The position numbers and the translations under genes are program-made. DNA of 33,762 bases from a bacterium (GTDB taxonomy: Bacteria; Actinomycetota; Acidimicrobiia; Spongiisociales; Spongiisociaceae), in NCBI GenBank assembly GCA_028821235.1, contig JAPPGV010000038.1:1-33762 (forward strand), in the 5' to 3' direction. A model generated the notes under the pieces. That model had not been told where the DNA came from. It saw only the letters and a list, made by a program, of their open reading frames with translations, and did no database searches. This document shows positions 15,838 through 23,235 of the stretch, piece after piece (positions within the stretch are counted from its first letter, which is position 1; each line of letters opens with the position of its first letter).

Positions 15838-16605
15838 ATGACGTGGAGCGTGGCTTCCGGGCTCGAAGGGCAGGGCGTGATAGTCACCGGGGCCGCCGGA
15901 GGGATCGGGCGGGCCGCGGCCGAGGCCCTTGCGACCGCCGGGGCGCGGGTGATGGCGGTCGACCTCCACCAGGCAGCCGCTGACGAGGTGGTGGCCGGGA
16001 TGGAAGGCGATGGGCACCTAGCGGTGGGTCTCGACCTGAGGGATCTGGATGCTCATGGCGCTCTGATCGCCCGGGCGTATGACGAGTTCGGCAGCCTCAA
16101 GGCGCTGGCCCACCTGGCGGCGGTGCTGTCCCGCCAGGACTCGGTGGACGACGTGACCGAGGCCGATTGGGACTTCCAGCTGGACACCAACCTCAAGGCC
16201 AGCTTCTTCCTGTGCCGTGCGGCGGCCGACGCGATGATCGAGGCCGGCAACGGCGGAAGCATCACCCTGTTCTCCTCCCAGGGTTGGTGGACAGGCGGCT
16301 TCGGGGGCTCGGTCGTCTACTGCGCCTCCAAGGGTGGCATCGTCTCGATGGCGAGAGGCCTGGCCCGCACCTACGGTCCTCACCAGATCCGGGTCAACGC
16401 CATCGCCCCCGGCCTGGTCGACACCCCCATGCTCATGGACGACCTGGCGCCAGAGGTGTTCGAAGCCCTCAAGGAGGCAACCCCGCTCAAGCGGGTCGCC
16501 GATCCGTCGGAACTGGGAGGGGTGGTGGTGTTCCTGGCCAGCGACCACGCCTCCTACGTCAGCGGCGCGACCCTGAACGTCAGTGGCGGCTTCCTGATGT
16601 ACTGA
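15838..16605 (+). CDS. SDR family oxidoreductase
   Basis: A 255-residue classical SDR and last gene of the sugar-acid operon. VTGAAGGIG lies near 16-24, AVDLHQAA gives the beta-2 Asp expected for NAD preference, LFSSQG supplies the catalytic Ser, and Tyr161-x3-Lys165 is in YCASK. The C-terminus SGATLNVSGGFLMY is typical. AAGGAGAG precedes ATG 15838. In pathways where an enolase-superfamily enzyme makes a 2-keto-3-deoxy acid, a second SDR often oxidises that product, which would fit here. An alternative is that it is the first-step sugar dehydrogenase. Confidence 0.9.
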   Translation: MTWSVASGLEGQGVIVTGAAGGIGRAAAEALATAGARVMAVDLHQAAADEVVAGMEGDGHLAVGLDLRDLDAHGALIARAYDEFGSLKALAHLAAVLSRQDSVDDVTEADWDFQLDTNLKASFFLCRAAADAMIEAGNGGSITLFSSQGWWTGGFGGSVVYCASKGGIVSMARGLARTYGPHQIRVNAIAPGLVDTPMLMDDLAPEVFEALKEATPLKRVADPSELGGVVVFLASDHASYVSGATLNVSGGFLMY

Positions 16606-16629
16606 CGGGGACCCAAGACTCGACAGATC

Positions 16630-16656
16630 TTGCCGTCACGTAAAGCCCTATAGGCT
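16630..16656 (+). promoter_or_regulatory. Candidate promoter of the lipoprotein gene
   Basis: TTGCCG at 16630-16635 resembles a -35 box and TAGGCT at 16651-16656 fits a TAnnnT -10 box. The 15-base spacer is short, so confidence is low. The 95-base gap after the sugar-acid operon and the different gene type support a separate promoter here. Confidence 0.3.
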
Positions 16657-16700
16657 ATGCCAAGTGTTGCACCGAGCTGTATCGAGAGGTAGGTGGAACG

Positions 16701-17255
16701 TTGAAGAGAAGGTTGGCATCGGTCATCTTGGTGCTGTCCGTCGTGCTGGCTGCGTGCGGTGGCGGCGCCGAGGAAGCGTCTGATGACGAGGTTTCCGAAA
16801 CGCCCGTATCCGTGCAGACGGTTCCTGACACAACTCAAGCGGAGCCCGAGACCACCGGGACTGCCGAGACTGCCGAGACGACCGAGACCGGCGACACCAC
16901 CGATCCCGCATCGGGGGAAACCGTCTCGGGCGACTTGGACATTGTGGAACACCTTCGCGAAAAGACCATGCGGCTGTGGGAGGTCTACAACACGCACGAC
17001 GCGGACGCTCTGGAGGTCTTCTACGAGGAGAACTACTGGAAGGAGCAGGAGGAGGAAATCCGGTCCAACATGGAGTCCTTCAGGAACTTCGGCATGGCCA
17101 TCAATGCCCAGGAGATGACTCCGCCCACCGAAATCGCCCCAGGCAAGTGGGAGACCGAACACTCCGGGCGCTTCTCCGGAGGTTCAGTGCACATGGTGTT
17201 CATCTACGAACAATTCGACGGGGAGTGGCTGCTCACTTACGCGGAAGACCATTAG
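16701..17255 (+). CDS. Lipoprotein with Thr/Glu-rich linker and NTF2/SnoaL-like tail
   Basis: A 184-residue exported lipoprotein. It begins with a signal peptide (KRR, then a hydrophobic stretch) and the lipobox LAAC with the lipidated Cys at 19. Residues about 20-75 form an extended Thr, Glu and Pro linker. The remaining 110 residues, from HLREKTMRLWEVYNTHDADALEVFY to SVHMVFIYEQFDGEWLLTY, have the helix-strand layout of DUF4440/SnoaL proteins of the NTF2-like fold. TTG 16701 is the start, with AGGTAGGTGG just upstream. The function of the extracellular domain is unknown; ligand binding is usual for the fold. It is monocistronic and convergent with the DUF3224 gene. Confidence 0.8.
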   Translation: MKRRLASVILVLSVVLAACGGGAEEASDDEVSETPVSVQTVPDTTQAEPETTGTAETAETTETGDTTDPASGETVSGDLDIVEHLREKTMRLWEVYNTHDADALEVFYEENYWKEQEEEIRSNMESFRNFGMAINAQEMTPPTEIAPGKWETEHSGRFSGGSVHMVFIYEQFDGEWLLTYAEDH

Positions 17256-17297
17256 GGGAGCGCGGACAGGGGACACCAGGCGCGGCAGATCCGGATA

Positions 17298-17311
17298 GGC
17301 GGGTGACCGCC
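17298..17311. terminator. Small hairpin between convergent genes
   Basis: GGCGG at 17298-17302 pairs with CCGCC at 17307-17311 around a four-base loop, in the gap between the convergent lipoprotein and DUF3224 genes. It has no T run and the stem is short, so a terminator role is only possible. Confidence 0.3.
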
Positions 17312-17319
17312 CCGCGCGC

Positions 17320-17709
17320 CTATGCCAACTCGTAGTCGAGGACGTAGGAGTGCTGTCCCTCGTTGTGGATCTCGAGCGTCCCGGAGATTCCGGCCAGGTC
17401 GCCAGTACCCGAGTCGGGCACGATCGTCACCTTGAGTCGGCCGTCGCCCCTGGTCATCACCCCGCTGTGCTGGAGCACGAACGAACCCGACCTCCCGCCC
17501 ACCGAGCCGGTGAAGTGCTCGATGGCCACGTAGCCCGCCGAACCGGGAGTAGCGGTAAAGGCCGCGATCATCTGCGCCTCCGAGGCGCCGACCATGTCGC
17601 CCGAGAACACCTTGCGTACCACGTTACGGTTGAGCTTCAGCCCGTCCTGATCCAGGTACGGGGGCTCGCCCTCGATGTTCACGTCCATGGGTCCGCGGGC
17701 GGTGGGCAT
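17320..17709 (-). CDS. DUF3224 family protein
   Basis: A 129-residue small beta-barrel-like protein. The segments GSFVLQHSGVMTRGDGRLKV, VPDSGTGDLAGISGTLEI and the HSYVLDYEL end are the conserved pattern of DUF3224, a domain found widely in actinobacteria and fungi with allene-oxide-cyclase-like folds. Length is typical (about 125-135). ATG 17709 is supported by GAGAGG eight bases upstream on the minus strand. No enzymatic role is established for the family. It is divergent from the methylamine/sarcosine cluster and shares the 17710-18044 gap with it, but nothing ties its function to that cluster. Confidence 0.85.
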   Translation of the reverse strand: MPTARGPMDVNIEGEPPYLDQDGLKLNRNVVRKVFSGDMVGASEAQMIAAFTATPGSAGYVAIEHFTGSVGGRSGSFVLQHSGVMTRGDGRLKVTIVPDSGTGDLAGISGTLEIHNEGQHSYVLDYELA

Positions 17710-18044
17710 GACAACCTCTCTATGTCGTACTCGATAGGTGCTCGACGACCGGTGCCCCGTATTCGGGACGATCGTGCCACCGGCTCGCCTCCGGCGACCG
17801 ACTCTAACTCCAGGGGCTGCTGTGCTGACCCGAGTGGGACGAACCGCTGACGGTGGAGAGGGCCGAACAACTGGCGTGGTGGTGTCCGAGAGGCGCGGTC
17901 GCCGGGTCTATCACCGGACGTGGCCCGGCGGCTCGTCACCTCAGCCGGATCCTGCAATCCTGACTCGAGGCCCTGCCGGTCGGCTGTTTCACGCCGTGGC
18001 AACTACCCCAGATGGTGCGGGAGCACCGTTACCATGCGCGACCG
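17710..18044. other. Divergent intergenic region upstream of the SoxB-type gene
   Basis: About 335 bases separate the divergent DUF3224 and SoxB-type genes. Frames crossing it are short and low-complexity on both strands, and I see no gene. TACCAT at 18030-18035 fits a TAnnnT -10 box and lies nine bases before ATG 18045, so the first gene of the operon may be transcribed without a leader. No strong palindrome was found. Confidence 0.4.
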
Positions 18045-19334
18045 ATGAAGCGACGCCCCCCTCGATACTCCGCGGCCCGGCTCGTCAGCCGGGGCGCCCG
18101 CAAGAGGGCATGGCCGCGGGCGTGGCGGGAGGTACCGCTGCGGGACAGCTACGACGTGGTCGTCATCGGCGGCGGCGTCCACGGATTGGCCACGGCCTAC
18201 TACCTGGCCGCTAACCACGGCATTACCAATGTGGCCGTGCTCGAGAAGTCGTATCTGGGAAGCGGGGGCTCCGGTCGCAACACGGCCATCCTGCGGTCCA
18301 ACTACCTCACGCCCGAGGGAGTCGTCTTCTACGACCGCTCGCTGGAGCTGTACAGGACTATGGCCATCGACCTGAACATGAACGTGATGTTCTCGAGGCG
18401 CGGTCACATAACGCTGGCGCACAGCGACGCCTCGCTCCGGACCATGCACTGGAGGGCGGAGGTCAACAAGCTCCAGGGGGTCGACTCGAGCGTCATCGGG
18501 CCTGCCGAGATCAAGAAGCTGGCGCCGGCGCTCGACACGTCGAGCCATCCCCGCTACCCGATCCTGGGCGCTCTCTACCACCCGCCAGGCGGCATCATCC
18601 GCCATGACGCCGTGGTGTGGGGCTATGCGCGCGGGGCCGACGCCCTGGGCGTGGAGATGCACCAGAAGACGGAGGTCTTGGACATCATGGTCACCGGTGG
18701 CGACGGCCCCGGCGGCAAGGGTCCCGGCGGTCGGGTCACCGGCGTCCGCACCAACCGCGGCGACATCTCCGCCCCGGTGGTCGTGAACTGTACGGCGGGA
18801 TGGGCCACCCTGACCTCGGACATGGCCGGCGTCGGGCTTCCCATCAGCACGCGCCCCCTGCAGGCCGCGGTCACCGAGCCGGTGAAGGTGTTCCTGCCCG
18901 TGGTGGTGGTATCCGGGACCCTGCATGTCTACGTCAGCCAGACCGCCCGGGGCGAGCTGGTGTTCGGTGCCTCGGTAGACCCCTACAACACCTACGACAT
19001 CCGGGGTTCCCTCGACTTCGCCGAGGGGACGGCGGGTCACCTGCTCGAGCTCATGCCGGGTATCTCCCGCATGCGCCTGCTGCGGCAGTGGGCCGGCCTG
19101 TGCGACATGACCCCCGACTACTCCCCGGTGATGGGCTTCACCCCGGTGGAGGGCTTCCTCTGCGATGTCGGGTGGGGCACCTACGGTTTCAAGGCCGGAC
19201 CCGTGTCGGGCGAGCAGATGGCCGAGGCGATTGCCACGCACAAGACCCCCGAACTGATCGCACCCTTCTCCCTGTCCCGCTTCGAGGGCGATGCCCTCGT
19301 CGGCGAAAAGGGCGCCGCGGCGGTCGGCCACTAG
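18045..19334 (+). CDS. mgdA/soxB: N-methylglutamate dehydrogenase subunit A / sarcosine oxidase subunit beta (SoxB family)
   Basis: A 429-residue flavoprotein subunit that oxidises an N-methyl amino acid. The dinucleotide motif VVVIGGGVHGLATAYYLA follows a 35-residue lead typical of SoxB. The FAD-linked segment SGGSGRNTAILRSNY and the C-terminal DVGWGTYGFKAGPVSG, which closes the flavin site, are present. GGIIRHDAVVWGYA contains His187, about where heterotetrameric sarcosine oxidases bind FMN covalently (by recall, not alignment). ATG 18045 (MKRRPPRYSA) gives the usual SoxB N-terminus; ATG 18012 would add 11 residues. It starts the four-gene operon B-D-A-G, the canonical order of both soxBDAG and mgdABCD. 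The nearby mgs and gmaS genes favour N-methylglutamate as substrate. Confidence 0.85.
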   Translation: MKRRPPRYSAARLVSRGARKRAWPRAWREVPLRDSYDVVVIGGGVHGLATAYYLAANHGITNVAVLEKSYLGSGGSGRNTAILRSNYLTPEGVVFYDRSLELYRTMAIDLNMNVMFSRRGHITLAHSDASLRTMHWRAEVNKLQGVDSSVIGPAEIKKLAPALDTSSHPRYPILGALYHPPGGIIRHDAVVWGYARGADALGVEMHQKTEVLDIMVTGGDGPGGKGPGGRVTGVRTNRGDISAPVVVNCTAGWATLTSDMAGVGLPISTRPLQAAVTEPVKVFLPVVVVSGTLHVYVSQTARGELVFGASVDPYNTYDIRGSLDFAEGTAGHLLELMPGISRMRLLRQWAGLCDMTPDYSPVMGFTPVEGFLCDVGWGTYGFKAGPVSGEQMAEAIATHKTPELIAPFSLSRFEGDALVGEKGAAAVGH

Positions 19335-19350
19335 TCGTGGTAGCCGGCCA

Positions 19351-19623
19351 ATGCTGATCGTCCCCTGCCCGAACTGCGGTCCGCGGAACGCCGCCGACCT
19401 GAGATACGTGGGCGAGTCGCGGCCCAGGCCCGATCCCAACTCGGCCTCGCCCAAGGAGTGGCGCTCCTACCTGTACGAGAGGGCGAACCCGGCCGGGATG
19501 TTGCGCGAGACCTGGTACTGCCGCTCCGGATGCCGCCGGTACTTCACACTCGAACGGGACACCGTCAGCAACGAGTTCACCAACCCGCCGACACCCGTAG
19601 CCAAGCTCGGGAAGAGGCCATGA
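19351..19623 (+). CDS. mgdB/soxD: N-methylglutamate dehydrogenase subunit B / sarcosine oxidase subunit delta (SoxD family)
   Basis: A 90-residue zinc-binding subunit of the heterotetramer. MLIVPCPNCGPRNAADLRYV is the family start, with Cys6 and Cys9. The second half of the zinc site is WYCRSGCRRYF, with Cys57 and Cys61. Family members usually have His-x3-Cys here, so the site is four Cys instead of three Cys and one His. ATG 19351 is fixed by this N-terminus, though no clear ribosome site precedes it; coupling from the SoxB-type gene 16 bases upstream is likely. The stop overlaps the SoxA-type start as ATGA (19620-19623). Confidence 0.88.
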   Translation: MLIVPCPNCGPRNAADLRYVGESRPRPDPNSASPKEWRSYLYERANPAGMLRETWYCRSGCRRYFTLERDTVSNEFTNPPTPVAKLGKRP

Positions 19624-22463
19624 CGCGCCTCCCACCCCAGCCCGGCGAGGTGATCGACCGGTCCCGTCCCGTCGGCTTCACCTGGAATGGGCGGGCGATG
19701 TCGGGTTTCGCGGGCGACACCATCGCCTCGGCGCTCACGGCGGGAGGGGTGCGGGTCGTCTCACGGTCGATGAAGTACCGGCGACCGCGGGGCTACATGA
19801 GCAACGACTACTGGGATCCCAACGGGCTGGTGCAGGTGGGAGACGATCCCAACGTCCGTTCGGCGCACCGGTTGATCGCGCCGGGCATGGCGGTGGAGGC
19901 CCAGAACGTGTGGCCGTCGCTCGAACGCGACCTGAGAGCGGTCACCGGGCTGGCCTCTCGGTTCCTGACCGCCGGCTTCTACTACAAGACCTTCATGCGT
20001 CCCATGTGGCTCTGGCCGACCTACGAGAAGGTGCTGGCCACCTTCTCGCCCGGAGGGAGGATCGACCTCGACACCCCGCACCGTTACCACGACAAGCGCT
20101 ACACCCACCCCGACGTGGTCGTGGCCGGGGGAGGCCCGGCCGGGATGGCCGCTGCGCTCGCGGCGGCCGAGGCCGGAGCGAGGGTGCTTCTGGTGGAGCA
20201 TGGCCACCGGCTGGGGGGCCACCTCCTCTGGGGAGACGAACACGATCGGGCGCTGGCCGCCGAACTCGCGGCTGCGGTCGAAGCCGCCGGAGTGGAAGTC
20301 CTGGTCGATTCGACCGTCACCGGCCGATATGAGGACAACTGGACGGCCATCGTCCAGCGCAACCACCCTGTCGCGGTGGAGCGCCTGGTAAAGGCCCGCG
20401 CCAAGGTGCTGATCGCCGCGCCGGGTCTGATCGAGCGGCCCTACGTTTTCGACGGCAACGACAAGCCCGGTGTGATGTTGTCGGGCGCGGTCCGCCGGTT
20501 CGTGAACATGCGCGCGGTGAGACCGGGCAGCACCGCGGTGGTGTTCACGGCCAACTCCGACGGGGACGCCGCCGCCGTCGACCTGGAGCGGACGGGCGCG
20601 GAGGTGGCGGTGGTCGACGCACGCCGGGGCGGAGATATCGTGCGAGCCCGAGGGGGATCGAAGAGCGTCAAGGGTGTGGAACTGGCCGACGGCAGGACCC
20701 TGGACTGCGATCTGCTGGTCACGGCTGCCGGCTGGACCGCTCCCACGTCCCTGCTGAACATGTCCGGGGACCGACCTGTCTACGACGAGGCAACGGCCCG
20801 CTTCTTCCCGTCGGTCCAGATCGGCAACGTCCTGGCAACCGGAGGTCTGGTGGGCGACGGCAGCCCGGATGAACTCATCGAGCACGCCAGGGCTACCGGT
20901 CGGCTGGCCGCGGCCAGGGCGCGGGCGGTGAGCCATCGACTGCAGGCCGCCACAGCCCGTGCCCGGCCGGTAAGCGGTGAAGAACCCGAGTGGCCGCCGG
21001 ATATTCGCCCGGCCCTGCCCCGGGATTCTCATCCGGCCCTCTTCCGGTCGACCACGCACGGGGTGGTCGACTTCTCCGAGGATGTGAGTTCGAAGGACAT
21101 GGTGGGAGCGGCGGCCGAGGGATACGACTCCGTCGAACTGCTCAAGCGCTACACGACCGCCACGATGGGCCCGAGCCAGGGCAAGCTGGAGACCGTCAAC
21201 ACGGTGGCGGTGCTGGCTGAGGCCAGGGGACAGACGATCGCCGAGGTCGGGACCACCGTGTGGCGGCCGCCGTACGCGCCGATCACCATGGGCGCCCTGG
21301 GCGGGCGCTTGTTCGAGCCGGTGCGGGTGTCGTCGGTCCATCCCTGGCACGAGACCAACGGCGCGACATTCATGCTGGCCGGCCAGTGGATCCGCCCCGA
21401 TCACTACGGAGACCCGGCCGGCGAGGTGCGCAACACGCGGCAGAACGTCGGCATCATGGACGTCACCCCGCTCGGCAAGCTCGATCTCCGCGGCCCCGAC
21501 GTTCCGAAGCTGCTGAGCCACCTCTACACCAACAAGTGGATGAAGCTGGCGGTGGGTTCGGTGCGTTACGGGATCATGTGCGCCGAGGACGGCGTGATCC
21601 TCGACGACGGCGTGACGGGTCGGCTCGGCGATCAGCACTACATGATGACCACCACCAGTTCCGGCGCCGCGACGGTGTGGGAGTGGACCGAGAACTGGCT
21701 CCAGACCGAGCATCCCGAATGGCAGGTTCACGTCACCCCGGTCACGTCCGGGTACACCAGCATCAACGTGGCGGGGCCGAAGTCACGGACGCTCATGCGG
21801 CGCCTGGCGGGGGATGTCGACCTCGATCCTGATGCCTTCAGGTACATGCAGGTGCGCACCGCGACGGTGGCCGGCATCCCGGACTGCTTCATGTGGCGCA
21901 TCGGCTTCACCGGGGAGCTCTCCTTCGAACTCCACGTTCCCGCCGGCCATGGCCTGGCGGTGTGGGAGGCTCTGCTGGAAGCCGGCGAGGATCTCGGTAT
22001 CAGGCCGTTCGGCGTGGAGGCCCAGCGCATCATGCGGCTGGAGAAGGGCCACTTCATCGTGGGCCAGGACACGGACGGGCTTACCAAGGCCCCAGCCGTA
22101 GGACTTCGGCACCTCATCAAGCTCGACAAGCACGACTTCGCCGGCAAGCCCGAGTTGGCCTGGGCCCTGGAAGACACATCGGCGCCCGTGCTGGTAGCCA
22201 TCCAGCCCCCCGAAGGCCGGGTCGTGCCGGACGAGGCTTCGCAAATCGTGCGGCCCGGCACCGACGAGATCATCGGCCGGATCACCTCCTCTCGCATGTC
22301 CCCGTCCCTGCACCGCGCGGTCTGCCTCGGCCAGGTGCTGCCGGAGGTCTCGGACCCCGGTACGGAGCTCACTGTGGTCCTGCTCGACGGCCGCCGCATC
22401 ACCGCTCGGGTGATGGAACACCACGCCCACTTCGACCCGGATGGAATGCGGGTCCGTGGCTGA
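19620..22463 (+). CDS. mgdC/soxA: N-methylglutamate dehydrogenase subunit C / sarcosine oxidase subunit alpha (SoxA family)
   Basis: A 947-residue large subunit. The N-terminal ferredoxin-like domain (VGFTWNGRAMSGFAGDTIAS, then SRSMKYRRPRG) precedes a dinucleotide domain with VVVAGGGPAGMAAALAAAEA near 163-182. This part carries NAD and, in sarcosine oxidase, helps FMN/FAD electron transfer. The C-terminal 400 residues are an aminomethyltransferase (GcvT) fold, beginning near ETNGATFMLAGQW, which binds tetrahydrofolate and captures the methyl carbon as methylene-THF. ATG 19620 overlaps the SoxD-type stop; the in-frame extension to 19458 lies inside that gene and is rejected. Length is close to the usual 960-1000. 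It overlaps the SoxG-type gene by eight bases. Confidence 0.9.
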   Translation: MTRLPPQPGEVIDRSRPVGFTWNGRAMSGFAGDTIASALTAGGVRVVSRSMKYRRPRGYMSNDYWDPNGLVQVGDDPNVRSAHRLIAPGMAVEAQNVWPSLERDLRAVTGLASRFLTAGFYYKTFMRPMWLWPTYEKVLATFSPGGRIDLDTPHRYHDKRYTHPDVVVAGGGPAGMAAALAAAEAGARVLLVEHGHRLGGHLLWGDEHDRALAAELAAAVEAAGVEVLVDSTVTGRYEDNWTAIVQRNHPVAVERLVKARAKVLIAAPGLIERPYVFDGNDKPGVMLSGAVRRFVNMRAVRPGSTAVVFTANSDGDAAAVDLERTGAEVAVVDARRGGDIVRARGGSKSVKGVELADGRTLDCDLLVTAAGWTAPTSLLNMSGDRPVYDEATARFFPSVQIGNVLATGGLVGDGSPDELIEHARATGRLAAARARAVSHRLQAATARARPVSGEEPEWPPDIRPALPRDSHPALFRSTTHGVVDFSEDVSSKDMVGAAAEGYDSVELLKRYTTATMGPSQGKLETVNTVAVLAEARGQTIAEVGTTVWRPPYAPITMGALGGRLFEPVRVSSVHPWHETNGATFMLAGQWIRPDHYGDPAGEVRNTRQNVGIMDVTPLGKLDLRGPDVPKLLSHLYTNKWMKLAVGSVRYGIMCAEDGVILDDGVTGRLGDQHYMMTTTSSGAATVWEWTENWLQTEHPEWQVHVTPVTSGYTSINVAGPKSRTLMRRLAGDVDLDPDAFRYMQVRTATVAGIPDCFMWRIGFTGELSFELHVPAGHGLAVWEALLEAGEDLGIRPFGVEAQRIMRLEKGHFIVGQDTDGLTKAPAVGLRHLIKLDKHDFAGKPELAWALEDTSAPVLVAIQPPEGRVVPDEASQIVRPGTDEIIGRITSSRMSPSLHRAVCLGQVLPEVSDPGTELTVVLLDGRRITARVMEHHAHFDPDGMRVRG

Positions 22464-23055
22464 TCTCCCCGCCTTCGAGAGTCCTGTCAGCAGGAGCTTC
22501 GTGTCCCAAGAGGGGGCATCGATGGAGCCCGGCCAGCCCGGCGAGGCGCTAACCCTCCATGATGTCTCCGCTACCACCAAGATCATCGTGAGGGCCGGAC
22601 CTGAGACGGCCGCCCACGACCAGATGGACGCCTCCTTCGGCACCAGCCGGACCGAGGAGGGTGTGCTCGTTGTAGGCCAGCGCCCGGACGAGTGGATCAT
22701 CCTGGGTCCGGCCGCTGCGAGCCGGGCCCTGGTCGACAGGTTGGACCGCTCCGGCCATGTCAGCGTGATCGATCACACCCACAGCCGGGCCCTGTTCCGG
22801 CTGACCGGAGCAGAGGCGGCTTCGGTGCTGGAGAAGCTGTGCAGCCTCGACTGCAACGACCACATGACGCCCGACGGCGCCGCCGTCTCGGCCCCGGTGG
22901 CGAAGGTGACCTGCGACATCGTCCGCAACGATGTCGACGGCACCCTCTCCTACCTGATCTCCTGCGACCGGTCCTACGGCCAGTACCTGTTCGACGCCAT
23001 ACTCGACGCCCGCCACGAGTTCGGTATCAATCCCAAGGAAGTAATGGGCAGTTGA
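22456..23055 (+). CDS. mgdD/soxG: N-methylglutamate dehydrogenase subunit D / sarcosine oxidase subunit gamma (SoxG family)
   Basis: A 199-residue subunit with a GcvT-related fold and no own cofactor. Family features are VIDHTHSRALFRLTGAEAA, LEKLCSLDCND and a Gly-Gln-Tyr segment (RSYGQYLFDAILDA) near the end. GTG 22456 overlaps the SoxA-type stop and removes a short upstream extension that lies inside the previous gene. It ends the operon. About 180 bases without a gene follow before the tandem-repeat protein. SoxG subunits diverge strongly, so the call leans partly on operon position. Confidence 0.85.
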   Translation: MADLPAFESPVSRSFVSQEGASMEPGQPGEALTLHDVSATTKIIVRAGPETAAHDQMDASFGTSRTEEGVLVVGQRPDEWIILGPAAASRALVDRLDRSGHVSVIDHTHSRALFRLTGAEAASVLEKLCSLDCNDHMTPDGAAVSAPVAKVTCDIVRNDVDGTLSYLISCDRSYGQYLFDAILDARHEFGINPKEVMGS

Positions 23056-23235
23056 TCCGCTACGGACCGGGGCGGACAGGCGGGAGAATCGACCAAGGTG
23101 GGCCACTTCAGGTCCCCCATGATCTGATCAGTGTTTTGTGCATATCCGCGGGTCAACTGGTTCCTTCCCTACACCATTTCCGCACGTTCTGTTACTGTCG
23201 GAGACCGAGAACTTCTAACGAGTGAATGACTGCCA

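Noticed and set aside
14244-15887. A 547-codon minus-strand open frame
   Set aside because: Antisense shadow of the VOC and enolase-superfamily genes, with no recognisable domain.
19761-21731. A 656-codon open frame on the minus strand
   Set aside because: It is antisense to the SoxA-type gene, rich in Arg, His, Gly and Pro, and shows no family motif. Long antisense frames are expected in GC-rich genes with strong third-position bias.
18045-23055. Simple assignment as sarcosine oxidase for creatinine breakdown, given the creatininase-family gene at 11606
   Set aside because: The creatininase-family gene is 6 kb away in another transcription unit, no creatinase gene is present, and that family has many other substrates. 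The adjoining mgs/gmaS-type genes give a better context.
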